Positions 1 to 5,995 of a stretch of 6,870 nucleotides of DNA are shown here, in pieces. The notes beneath the pieces are model-generated. The model worked only from the letters and a program-made list of their open reading frames with translations, did no database searches and was not told the DNA's origin. The DNA is from Clostridia bacterium (GTDB lineage Bacteria > Bacillota > DSM-521 > Neomoorellales > Neomoorellaceae): NCBI GenBank assembly GCA_012727745.1, contig JAAYGJ010000077.1:1-6870 (forward strand). The letters are read 5' to 3'. Numbering within the stretch: the stretch's first letter is position 1; each line of letters starts with the position of its first letter. Both the position numbers and the translations under genes were made by a program.

Positions 1-278
1 ACTACATCAGCCGTACTGCTCGCTAGACCTTTGCCAGACGGCAAAGGATTATTGATAGATACCCTGGCCCCGGAACGACTGCCAAGGTACGCCAAAGTCA
101 GTTGCACCGCTCGCAGGGCTTTGCTTTTACCCCGGGGTCCCTGCAGTACGCCTGGCTTTAGGGTGACTCTGACTTCAGCCGTAATATTTATGGGACAAGT
201 AATCAAAAAAAACTTGCCGTCTATCATTCCCTGGACCAGTTCGCCACAGGCACCTGGCACCCGGGCTCTTCCCAGCAT
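1..278 (-). CDS. pduX: L-threonine kinase PduX (GHMP kinase), N-terminal part, cut by window edge
   Basis: This reading frame starts with ATG at 278 and stays open to the window edge, giving the first 92 residues. The start (MLGRARVPGACGELVQG) and the GHMP-kinase ATP loop at residues 78-92 (PLPSGKGLASSTAD) match the PduX branch of GHMP kinases, which have a typical length near 300 residues. PduX phosphorylates L-threonine to O-phospho-L-threonine; CobD then decarboxylates this to the aminopropanol phosphate used by CbiB. The gene follows cobS by 15 nt and has the purine-rich site GAAGGGGGG about 8 nt before ATG, so it looks like the next gene of the B12 operon. The family call rests on the N-terminus only; other GHMP kinases are possible, but the B12 context favours PduX. 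The C-terminal two thirds cannot be seen. Confidence 0.85.
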   Translation of the reverse strand, partial: MLGRARVPGACGELVQGMIDGKFFLITCPINITAEVRVTLKPGVLQGPRGKSKALRAVQLTLAYLGSRSGARVSINNPLPSGKGLASSTADV

Positions 279-293
279 CTTCAGCCCCCCTTC

Positions 294-1058
294 TCACGGC
301 AGCAACAATCCGACTGTCAAGACAAAAACCTCGCTTATTTCAGCCAAGGCGCCATAGGTATCACCGGTTAAACCGCCAAGCAAACGTTTAACCCAGTTAC
401 TCCAGGCAACTACTAGCAGGCCAGTTAATAACAATAATAACAGCCCCGACGGCCCCATCACCAGCCAGCAGATAAGGGCAGTTATTACCGTCGCAACAAC
501 AAGGGCCCGGAAGCCCTGCCCGGCACCAAAAAGCCTGCCCAGGCCTTGCTTGCGGGCATAGGGGTAACAGGTCACAGCAGGCAGCATCGCCCAGCGGCCT
601 AACACCGGCATTAGCAGAATTAGCGGCTGGAGAGACAAATCAACTATGTAAACTTTTCCATCCGTTAAAGAAAGTAGCAGGCTGTATTTTATTAATAATA
701 AAACAATAGTTGCCGTAACCCCATGGGCGCCCACATAACTGTCTTTCATAATAGCCAGCTTCTGCTCCCGTTCTCTGCCGGATAAAAGGCCATCCATGCT
801 GTCAATAAAACCGTCCAGGTGCAGCCCGCCGCTAAGATAAACAGCAAGAGCCAATAGCAGGGCTGCCCTGACTGGAGCGAGAACTACAAGGCCCAATCCC
901 TGCCAACCCAGAGCCAGGATTAAACCCAGCAGAAACCCCACCAAAGGAAAATATACGACACAGTGGTTAAAGTTCACATCAATGTTTGCCTGGCAGCTAA
1001 ACCGCAAGCGGGTTAAAAACTGCAGTGCTACCAGGAAGGCTTGTATCTGGTTTTTCAA
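294..1058 (-). CDS. cobS: Adenosylcobinamide-GDP ribazoletransferase (cobalamin synthase) CobS
   Basis: CobS is the integral membrane enzyme that joins adenosylcobinamide-GDP to alpha-ribazole (or its 5'-phosphate), the last assembly step of cobalamin. The 254-residue product has the usual family length. It begins with the typical QFLTRL segment (residues 13-18) and carries the signature GGLHLDGFIDSMDG (77-90; the family usually has DTxDG, here DSMDG), then KDSYVGAHG (105-113), PYAR (166-169) and GGLTGDTYGALAE (228-240) near the C-terminus. Long hydrophobic stretches at about 36-75, 115-160 and 186-220 fit a polytopic membrane protein. The start is TTG at 1058, whose TTGA is shared with the cobT stop codon; GGAG lies 10 nt upstream. 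No ATG fits the conserved N-terminus, so TTG is preferred. The stop/start overlap with cobT implies translational coupling. Confidence 0.95.
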   Translation of the reverse strand: MKNQIQAFLVALQFLTRLRFSCQANIDVNFNHCVVYFPLVGFLLGLILALGWQGLGLVVLAPVRAALLLALAVYLSGGLHLDGFIDSMDGLLSGREREQKLAIMKDSYVGAHGVTATIVLLLIKYSLLLSLTDGKVYIVDLSLQPLILLMPVLGRWAMLPAVTCYPYARKQGLGRLFGAGQGFRALVVATVITALICWLVMGPSGLLLLLLTGLLVVAWSNWVKRLLGGLTGDTYGALAEISEVFVLTVGLLLP

Positions 1059-2116
1059 TTTTCCAGCGCTCCAGATATGCCAGCCTGACTGAAGGTAGCC
1101 ATCTCGTGGTAAATCTTAAGAGCAGCATCAACCAGGGTCATCCCCAGGGCCGCCCCGGTGCCCTCACCCAAACGCATTTGCATCGTGAGCATGGGCTTTA
1201 AGTCCATCAATTTCAAGCTGGCTGCATGTCCCGGTTCTTCCGAAAGATGAGAGGCCAGGATATAATGTTTTGCCAGCGGGGCCAAACGGGTCGCCACCAG
1301 GGCTGCTGCCCCTGAAATAAAGCCGTCAATTATTACCGGCACTCTATTAGCCGCTCCAGCCAAAATAACCCCGGCCATACCGGCTATTTCCAAGCCTCCC
1401 ACCCGGGCTAGAACCTCAAGGGGTTTTTGGGGATCAGGTTTATTGACTGTCAGACCCCTGGCTATAGCTTTCATTTTTAATTCCAAGCGTTTGTCATCTG
1501 CTCCGGTACCACGTCCGGTAATTTGCTCCAGCGGCAAGCCGCTGAAAGCAGCCAGAATAGCTGTACTGGAAGTGGTATTGCCGATACCCATTTCGCCGAT
1601 GCCGAGCAAATCAGTACCCGCAGCTATTTTTTCTGTCGCTACTTTAATACCAACCTCCAAACCGGCAATGGCCTGTTCCTCCGTCATGGCTGCTCCCCGC
1701 GCCAGGTTATTGGTACCGGCAGCAACTTTCCTTTTTAATAAACAAGGAAGATCCGGTAGTTCGGCAGCAACCCCCACATCGACCAGTACCAACTCCGCCC
1801 CGGCATGGCGAGCTAATACATTTATTGCCGCCCCGCCCCGGGCAAAATTTAACACCATCTGCGACGTTACCTCCTGGGGAAAGGCGCTTACCCCTTCGGC
1901 CACAACACCGTGGTCACCAGCCATAAGAATGTGCGTTTTACGTGCTAAACAACGGGGCACCTCGCCTTTAATACCTGCCAGCTGCCGTGCTATTGCCTCC
2001 AGACACCCCAGACTGCCCGGCGGTTTAGTAAGGTTGTCGAGATGAGCCTGGGCTTTTGCCATCGCCGCTTCATCCAAGGGTTCAATCGCTGCCAGAACCT
2101 GCTCCAATAGTTGCAT
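1055..2116 (-). CDS. cobT: Nicotinate-nucleotide--dimethylbenzimidazole phosphoribosyltransferase CobT
   Basis: CobT transfers the phosphoribosyl group of nicotinate mononucleotide to the lower-ligand base (dimethylbenzimidazole or another purine/benzimidazole), giving alpha-ribazole 5'-phosphate. The 353-residue product has the normal length. Motifs in order: KPPGSLG (31-37), DHGVVAEGVSAFP (68-80), GEMGIGNTT (174-182), GRGTG (201-205), IDGFISGAA (263-271), SHLSEEPGH (289-297) and RLGEGTGAA (315-323). E175 and E318 occupy the positions of the conserved glutamates, E318 corresponding to the catalytic base in Salmonella CobT. The frame is open upstream to a GTG at 2209, which would add 31 basic residues. 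I choose ATG at 2116 because GGGGGAGG lies just before it and the family N-terminus begins here. The nature of the base used cannot be told from the sequence. Confidence 0.96.
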   Translation of the reverse strand: MQLLEQVLAAIEPLDEAAMAKAQAHLDNLTKPPGSLGCLEAIARQLAGIKGEVPRCLARKTHILMAGDHGVVAEGVSAFPQEVTSQMVLNFARGGAAINVLARHAGAELVLVDVGVAAELPDLPCLLKRKVAAGTNNLARGAAMTEEQAIAGLEVGIKVATEKIAAGTDLLGIGEMGIGNTTSSTAILAAFSGLPLEQITGRGTGADDKRLELKMKAIARGLTVNKPDPQKPLEVLARVGGLEIAGMAGVILAGAANRVPVIIDGFISGAAALVATRLAPLAKHYILASHLSEEPGHAASLKLMDLKPMLTMQMRLGEGTGAALGMTLVDAALKIYHEMATFSQAGISGALEN

Positions 2117-2119
2117 TTT

Positions 2120-2127
2120 CCTCCCCC
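2120..2127 (-). promoter_or_regulatory. Ribosome binding site deciding the cobT start
   Basis: GGGGGAGG read on the minus strand lies 3 nt before ATG at 2116. The same octamer precedes cobQ. It supports the 353-residue CobT over the 384-residue version starting at GTG 2209, which would overlap the end of cbiB by 13 nt. Confidence 0.75.
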
Positions 2128-2196
2128 TGTTCCGTCTTATTTCTTTCCTTGCACTAATTGCTCTAAAATTAATGCGCTTAACCGTTTCACCCTTAG

Positions 2197-3153
2197 TTAC
2201 AGTAACCACAAAATCCCAAAGCCGCCAACAGTAGCTACAATCAATGTTGCCATAATCATTAAATACACGGCCTGCAGGATATGCTGCCTTTGCAACCTAA
2301 CAACTGCTTCACCCAGCAAAGCCCGTTGCGAAGGTTTTCCCTGGTAATAATTAACGCCTCCCAGTTGCACTCCCAAGGCACCAGCCACGGCTGCTTCGGG
2401 GTAACCGCTATTAGGGCTGGGGTGTTTTCCGGCATCACGCCACATAATAGACCAGGCTTGTAGTCCCTTGCCTAAAGGGATAGCAGCGATACACAAAGCC
2501 AAACCTGATAGGCGGCCTGGAAGGAGGTTGGCCAGGTCATCAAGCCTGGCAGCAGCACGGCCAAAATATAAGTATCGCTCGTTTTTATAGCCTAGCATTG
2601 AGTCCAACGTATTGATTGCCCGATAAACCATCGCTAGGGGGACTCCACCCAGGTAAAAATATAGTAAAGGGGCAATGACTCCGTCAGCCGTATTTTCCGC
2701 CACCGTCTCCACCGTCGCCCGGATTACCTCCTGTTCATTAAGGCTATCTGTATCTCGTCCTACAATCGATCCTGTCAATCGCCGGGCCGTGGCCAAATCC
2801 CCGGCTGCCAAAGTTTTATATATACTAAGACCAGCTACAGCCAGCCCTCGCGGAGCAATTGTCGTTGATAGCAACCAGCCAGCCAAAATTATCTTTAACC
2901 AGTATAACCCCTCTACTATCCGCAACAAACCCCAAGTAATGAGCCAGCTAGCAACGACAATTATGATTACAATGAAAGCACCACTCAATAGTTGATAGGA
3001 AAATGAATTAGTCCGATAAAAGCACTTTTCCAGCCAGCTGATGCCAGTGCCCATAATTTGAGTAGGATGGAGCAGCCAGCGAGGATCACCTACAATAAAA
3101 TCAAAAAAGAGAGCTAATAACAAGATCAAGAGGCTATCTGGCAAGGCCGTCAC
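2197..3153 (-). CDS. cbiB: Adenosylcobinamide-phosphate synthase CbiB (CobD of Pseudomonas naming)
   Basis: CbiB is the membrane enzyme that attaches aminopropanol phosphate (or aminopropanol) to the propionate side chain of adenosylcobyric acid. The 318-residue product is of family length. It opens with a hydrophobic segment followed by GDPRWLLHP (22-30), and has the hallmark block GRDTDSL (132-138), RATVETVAENTADGVIAP (145-162) and YRAINTLDSMLGYKNERY (177-194), then KHPSPNSGYPEAAVAGALG (243-261). Hydrophobic segments at roughly 7-20, 56-77, 213-227 and 294-317 fit membrane helices. The GTG start at 3153 lies inside a Shine-Dalgarno-like AGGTGA; TTG at 3144, three codons later and 5 nt beyond that site, is an equally good or better start (315 residues). 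The gene overlaps the cobQ end by 20 nt, or 11 nt with the TTG start. PduX downstream suggests an aminopropanol-type linker. Confidence 0.95.
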   Translation of the reverse strand: MTALPDSLLILLLALFFDFIVGDPRWLLHPTQIMGTGISWLEKCFYRTNSFSYQLLSGAFIVIIIVVASWLITWGLLRIVEGLYWLKIILAGWLLSTTIAPRGLAVAGLSIYKTLAAGDLATARRLTGSIVGRDTDSLNEQEVIRATVETVAENTADGVIAPLLYFYLGGVPLAMVYRAINTLDSMLGYKNERYLYFGRAAARLDDLANLLPGRLSGLALCIAAIPLGKGLQAWSIMWRDAGKHPSPNSGYPEAAVAGALGVQLGGVNYYQGKPSQRALLGEAVVRLQRQHILQAVYLMIMATLIVATVGGFGILWLL

Positions 3154-4687
3154 CTGCCAGTGGTAGCTCGAGCTCCAGGATTTTCGCCAAACGGTCGAGA
3201 TCCAGGTGAGCGGCTACTTGCCTGGCCAGATTATTAATAAGGCGTTCTTGTTCAAGGGCGAAGCTATAATCTTCCGTCTCACCCTTCAAACCGCGCCTGT
3301 CCCTTAAAACATTTAAGACCTGATTGCGCAGATTATCGTTGTTAAAGATGCCATGAACGCAAGTACCCCATATGAGTCCACCCTCTGCCAAGGCTCCATC
3401 ATTGAATTCTACTTCTTCGCCGTCCCTCCTAGTTATTCTGAAAACAGGTCGATCCTCCAGAAGATAACTAGCCCCCCTATGTATCTCATAACCCCTTATC
3501 TCTTGTCCCTGTAATGCCGACAGGAAAGGGCCTCCACCTATTATTTGACCGCAAACCTGGCTGGATAGCCCGGTAGCTTGCAATACAGTCTTTATAGGTA
3601 ATAACCCCAGACCGTTCGTTCGCTCAAGTTCTGTTTCTACTTGTTGCGGGTCGCATATTTCCTGGCCCAGCATCTGATAACCGCCACTAATACCTATCAG
3701 CGGCACCCCTGCAGCAACTAAACTTTTAATAGCGGCTTCAAGGCCGCTGCTTCTTAGCCACTGAAGGTCCCCGATGGTGTTTTCACTGTCTGGTAAAATA
3801 ATTAGATCGGCTTGTCCTAACGCTTTTTTATCCTCGATGAAACGCAAATTAACTCCAGCTTGGCGTTGCCAGGCGTCAAAATCAGTAAAGTTAGCTATAC
3901 AAGGCAGTTTGATTACCGCTATTTCCACTTCCCCGGCCATTGTAGGGCGGTTGTTAATCTGTTCAAGGACAACGGAATCCTCCTCCGGCAAGCCGTGTTT
4001 TGTCAAAAAAGGTATTACGCCTAATACCGGCTTACCTGTCCTTTTTTCCAAAAACTCCAGGGCAGGTTGCAACAGTTTGAGATCGCCGCGGAATTTATTA
4101 ATAATAAGCCCGGCAATCATTTCTCGTTCTTCAGGTTCCAGTAATTCCAGGGTGCCGACAATGGCAGCCAGGGCCCCACCACGGTCAATATCAGCCACCA
4201 ACAATACGGGTGCTCCGGCCATTTTAGCTACCCTCATATTGGCAATTTCATGCTGCTTCAAGTTTATTTCCGCCGGGCTACCGGCCCCTTCAATCACAAT
4301 TATCTGAAATTCCCGGGCCAAAGTAGCGTATGCTGCCTCGACCTGCCGCCAAAGTGCCTGATTAAAATTATCATGATATTCCCTGGCTCCCAGTTCACCA
4401 ACCACTTTGCCCATTACAATTATCTGGGAACGGGCCTGCGCTATAGGTTTAAGTAAAACCGGGTTCATTTCAACCCGCGGCAACACTCCAGCAGCGTAAG
4501 CCTGTACTATCTGGGCGCGACTCATTTCCCCACCGGTAGGGCTAGTTCCAGTGTTCAAGGCCATATTTTGGGATTTGAAGGGTGCTACCCGGTAGCCGGC
4601 CTGGTAAAAAATCCGGCAAAGAGCTGCTGCCAAAAGGCTTTTGCCAACGTTGGAGCCAGTTCCCTGAAGCATAATTGCTTTTGCCAT
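3134..4687 (-). CDS. cobQ: Cobyric acid synthase CobQ/CbiP with Ser in place of the glutaminase nucleophile Cys
   Basis: CobQ/CbiP carries out four ATP-dependent amidations of adenosylcobyrinic acid a,c-diamide to adenosylcobyric acid, normally with ammonia from glutamine. The 517-residue product has full length. The N-terminal synthetase domain has the P-loop QGTGSNVGKS, the blocks PFKSQNMALN and MNPVLLKP, EGAGSPAEINL, then ADIDRGG and INKFRGD. The C-terminal glutaminase-like domain has LPDSENT (D300), GISGGYQMLG (S334), RGYEIHRG and GTCVHGIF (H445). The family normally has LPGSKNT, GICGGYQ with catalytic Cys, and GTYLHG. Codon AGT at 3686-3688 therefore encodes Ser where the nucleophile is expected; catalytic His is kept. 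Residue 147 is Glu in HEIANM, where the family usually has Asp (Salmonella CbiP D146). The start ATG at 4687 has GGGGGAGG 5 nt upstream; an in-frame extension to 4735 lacks support. It lies 96 nt after cobU and overlaps cbiB. Confidence 0.95.
   Translation of the reverse strand: MAKAIMLQGTGSNVGKSLLAAALCRIFYQAGYRVAPFKSQNMALNTGTSPTGGEMSRAQIVQAYAAGVLPRVEMNPVLLKPIAQARSQIIVMGKVVGELGAREYHDNFNQALWRQVEAAYATLAREFQIIVIEGAGSPAEINLKQHEIANMRVAKMAGAPVLLVADIDRGGALAAIVGTLELLEPEEREMIAGLIINKFRGDLKLLQPALEFLEKRTGKPVLGVIPFLTKHGLPEEDSVVLEQINNRPTMAGEVEIAVIKLPCIANFTDFDAWQRQAGVNLRFIEDKKALGQADLIILPDSENTIGDLQWLRSSGLEAAIKSLVAAGVPLIGISGGYQMLGQEICDPQQVETELERTNGLGLLPIKTVLQATGLSSQVCGQIIGGGPFLSALQGQEIRGYEIHRGASYLLEDRPVFRITRRDGEEVEFNDGALAEGGLIWGTCVHGIFNNDNLRNQVLNVLRDRRGLKGETEDYSFALEQERLINNLARQVAAHLDLDRLAKILELELPLAGDGLAR
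3150..3155 (-). promoter_or_regulatory. Probable ribosome binding site of cbiB, overlapping the nominal GTG start
   Basis: AGGTGA on the minus strand is a good anti-16S match and contains the GTG at 3153. Its spacing of 5 nt to TTG at 3144 suggests that translation really begins at TTG. Nothing comparable is seen just upstream of the GTG. Confidence 0.45.
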
Positions 4688-4783
4688 AATTTCCTCCCCC
4701 TGACGAAAAAAGAACAACTCAAGCGCAGGCTGCATTATTCGCGCACAATTTTATCCTAAACTGTAGGTAACGATTTACAGCAA
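4688..4783 (-). other. cobU-cobQ intergenic spacer with two small inverted repeats
   Basis: This 96-nt spacer is the longest inside the operon. Around the cobU stop there is a perfect GCAAT-TTTG-ATTGC repeat, and just after it a CTGTA ... TACAG repeat with a 10-nt loop followed by only three T. A T-run (TTCTTTTTT) near 4710 is not preceded by a stable hairpin, so I do not call a terminator. The repeats could act in mRNA processing or stability. No convincing promoter is seen here. Confidence 0.35.
4693..4700 (-). promoter_or_regulatory. Ribosome binding site deciding the cobQ start
   Basis: GGGGGAGG on the minus strand lies 5 nt before ATG at 4687, directly before the conserved N-terminus MAKAIMLQGTGSN. 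It rules against the 16-residue longer frame beginning at 4735. Confidence 0.75.
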
Positions 4784-5392
4784 TCAAAATTGCAAGTAAC
4801 CTAAAGGGCCTGAACTGTGGCCGGGAGTTGTCCTTTTACCTTTCAGGGCAAGGGGCAATCCTGCTACCACCAGGTATACCTGGTCGGCCTGGCTGGCCAG
4901 CACCTGGTTGGCCAGGCCCAAGAGGTCGCAAAAAACTCGTCCTAAAGGAGAAAGGGGTACCATACCCATGCCTATTTCTTCAGTTACTATGATTACCTGA
5001 GCCTTTACATCTGCGGCTACCCTTACCATTTCCCTCACTTTATTCATAATAGTAGCCATAACAGCCTCGCTTTTATCCCAGTTTTCATAGCCGTTCTCCT
5101 GGCTGAGCAGGTTGCTCAGCCAGGCCCCCAGGCTATCCATTAACAGAGTTGTGGCTTGCTGTCCTTCTTTGGCGATAGCTTCCGTTACAGAATAAGGGAC
5201 CTCAACTGTCCACCAGTCAGCAGGACGCCGCTCCTGATGTTTCTTTACCCTGGCTGCCATTTCCGCATCATTTACTATAGCAGTAGCCAGATAAACCACT
5301 TCACCGCCAGCGTTATTGGCCAATTCTTCTGCCAGGCGGCTTTTGCCACTGCGGGACCCCCCAGTCACCATTATTAGATGCCCTTGTTGCAA
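4784..5392 (-). CDS. cobU: Adenosylcobinamide kinase / adenosylcobinamide-phosphate guanylyltransferase CobU
   Basis: CobU is the bifunctional cytosolic enzyme that phosphorylates adenosylcobinamide and transfers GMP from GTP to give adenosylcobinamide-GDP, the substrate of CobS. The 202-residue product has the P-loop GGSRSGKS (11-18), the block KKHQERRPADWWTVE (50-64), in which H52 matches the His that carries GMP in Salmonella CobU, and TEEIGMGMVP (137-146) followed by R152, D156 and NQ (162-163). A tail of about 18 residues after VVAGLPL makes it slightly longer than the usual 180 or so. The start is TTG at 5392, 7 nt after a perfect AGGAGG; ATG at 5371, directly before the P-loop strand, is the alternative. 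The frame is open to 5458, but that region is the terminator hairpin and is not coding. It is the first gene behind the cobalamin riboswitch. Confidence 0.95.
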   Translation of the reverse strand: MQQGHLIMVTGGSRSGKSRLAEELANNAGGEVVYLATAIVNDAEMAARVKKHQERRPADWWTVEVPYSVTEAIAKEGQQATTLLMDSLGAWLSNLLSQENGYENWDKSEAVMATIMNKVREMVRVAADVKAQVIIVTEEIGMGMVPLSPLGRVFCDLLGLANQVLASQADQVYLVVAGLPLALKGKRTTPGHSSGPLGYLQF

Positions 5393-5399
5393 TTCCCGC

Positions 5400-5405
5400 C
5401 CTCCT
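5400..5405 (-). promoter_or_regulatory. Ribosome binding site of cobU
   Basis: AGGAGG on the minus strand stands 7 nt before TTG at 5392 and immediately after the last T of the riboswitch terminator. This decides the TTG start and means that the ribosome site is only transcribed if termination is avoided. Confidence 0.8.
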
Positions 5406-5442
5406 AAAAAATACCAGCTTGCGTCCAAGGCAAGCTGGTATT
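5406..5442 (-). terminator. Rho-independent terminator forming the expression platform of the cobalamin riboswitch
   Basis: On the minus strand, arms 5442-5430 (AATACCAGCTTGC) and 5422-5410 (GCAAGCTGGTATT) are perfectly complementary over 13 bp, with a 7-nt loop CTTGGAC, and the hairpin runs into a T-run ending at 5406. It lies between the aptamer and cobU, the expected place for a transcriptional off-switch. A competing pairing is possible between 5461-5469 (GCGACAAGG) and 5421-5430 (CCTTGGACGC), which would use the loop and base of the 3' arm. That antiterminator is inferred only from complementarity. Confidence 0.9.
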
Positions 5443-5482
5443 GTAGTCTCAAAAACAATCCCTTGTCGCGAGGATTTCTTAA

Positions 5483-5627
5483 ACAGGCAGGTTTCCTGGC
5501 TCCCGGCTCACTGCTTTTCTTCGCCTTCCCAGTTTTTCACCAGTGGCCGTGAAGAAAGCTCCCCGGTTACAGTGGCGCGACCGCTCAGGTTTTTCACCTG
5601 ATTCCCTTTTTATCATTAGATACCTGT
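5483..5627 (-). ncRNA. Cobalamin riboswitch aptamer (adenosylcobalamin type)
   Basis: The minus-strand leader of cobU contains the B12 box AGCCAGGAAACCTGCC near the 3' end (about 5485-5501), which matches the known consensus AGYCAGRARACCUGCC. It also has the core elements GCGCCACTGTAACC and GGCCACTGG...GGGAAGGC, and a hairpin CAGGTGAAAAACCTG. The outer helix P1 pairs ACAGG at 5627 with CCTGT ending at 5483. The roughly 145-nt layout with a peripheral arm fits the common class that binds adenosylcobalamin. Ligand binding is expected to favour the downstream terminator and so reduce transcription of cobU through pduX, which is end-product feedback. Presence and strand are clear; exact boundaries are approximate. 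Confidence 0.95.
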
Positions 5628-5648
5628 TCGCCCTATTAAGTTAATACC

Positions 5649-5677
5649 AGTATAATTCACCTGCTTTTGCCAGTCAA
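5649..5677 (-). promoter_or_regulatory. Sigma-A (sigma-70) promoter of the B12 operon
   Basis: On the minus strand TTGACT (5672-5677) and TATACT (5649-5654) are separated by exactly 17 nt, each one base off the consensus hexamers. Transcription would start near 5641-5643, about 15 nt before the riboswitch aptamer. The -35 box begins only 3 nt after the stop codon of the preceding small gene. No terminator separates the two, so read-through from upstream is also possible but would meet the same riboswitch. Confidence 0.85.
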
Positions 5678-5680
5678 GTG

Positions 5681-5941
5681 CTAAGATACCACATGCTGTT
5701 GTTTCTTATGGGACAACAAAGCCAGTTCCTGATTTTTTTGCCAGATCGCCCGGGCAAAGCGGCGGTTCCTTAACATAAGCTGCTCTTTTTCCTCGCGCAG
5801 GCGGTTTATTATTTCCCACTTCTCAGCTTCACTTTTTTCTAATAAACGCATCAGGACCCGCCGACCCACCCGCAATTGTTCAACTTTGTTTTCTAGTTCC
5901 TTAATACGCCGATTCAGACTGACTAATTCATTACCAGTCAA
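5681..5941 (-). CDS. Small charged coiled-coil protein of unknown function
   Basis: I do not recognise a characterised family. The 86-residue product is rich in Glu, Arg, Lys and Leu and lacks Pro and Gly after residue 26, so it should be almost all helix. Heptad-like spacing of Leu/Val/Ile is visible at about residues 6-35 (LNRRIKELENKVEQL) and again at 44-60, with a short break around VGRRV. There is no signal peptide, membrane segment or Cys. The start is chosen as TTG at 5941, because AAGGAGGTG ends 6 nt before it; the GTG at 5950 lies inside that Shine-Dalgarno site and is probably not used. The gene sits 54 nt after the PHP gene and just before the B12 promoter, so it more likely belongs to the PHP transcript than to the B12 operon. 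Similar small proteins in related Clostridia have, as I recall, sometimes been labelled as translation initiation factor-like without proof. It is real because of its strong ribosome site and clean composition. Confidence 0.7.
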   Translation of the reverse strand: MTGNELVSLNRRIKELENKVEQLRVGRRVLMRLLEKSEAEKWEIINRLREEKEQLMLRNRRFARAIWQKNQELALLSHKKQQHVVS

Positions 5942-5947
5942 CGGCCC

Positions 5948-5956
5948 CACCTCCTT
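5948..5956 (-). promoter_or_regulatory. Ribosome binding site of the small coiled-coil gene
   Basis: AAGGAGGTG on the minus strand is a full match to the 16S tail. It contains the GTG at 5950 and lies 6 nt before TTG at 5941, which decides the shorter start. Confidence 0.7.
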
Positions 5957-5995
5957 ATCAGTATGTTTCTAAAATATATGCCTTAGATCTGTACC

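Noticed and set aside
31..357. Plus-strand open frame of 108 codons at the left edge
   Set aside because: The minus strand here encodes the PduX N-terminus and the end of cobS with clear motifs, so the plus frame is a shadow.
1443..2045. Plus-strand open frame of 200 codons
   Set aside because: It lies wholly antisense within cobT, which has all family motifs; the product is of low-complexity Ala/Pro/Ser/Arg composition with no recognisable domain and no good ribosome site.
3774..4307. Plus-strand open frame of 177 codons
   Set aside because: It is antisense to the conserved part of cobQ and shows no recognisable domain; a shadow of that gene.
4705..4783. Possible terminator or internal promoter between cobU and cobQ
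   Set aside because: The T-run has no stable hairpin before it, and the best promoter-like pair (TTGATT, 16 nt, TACAGT) is weak; the genes belong to one pathway and are better seen as one operon.
5393..5458. N-terminal extension of CobU to an ATG at 5458
   Set aside because: The segment is the riboswitch terminator hairpin; the ribosome site AGGAGG lies after it, directly before TTG 5392.
5641..5650. CTGGTATT just after the -10 box matches the 3' arm of the riboswitch terminator
   Set aside because: It is mostly upstream of the expected transcription start, so it would not be in the RNA to compete with the terminator; 8 nt can match by chance.
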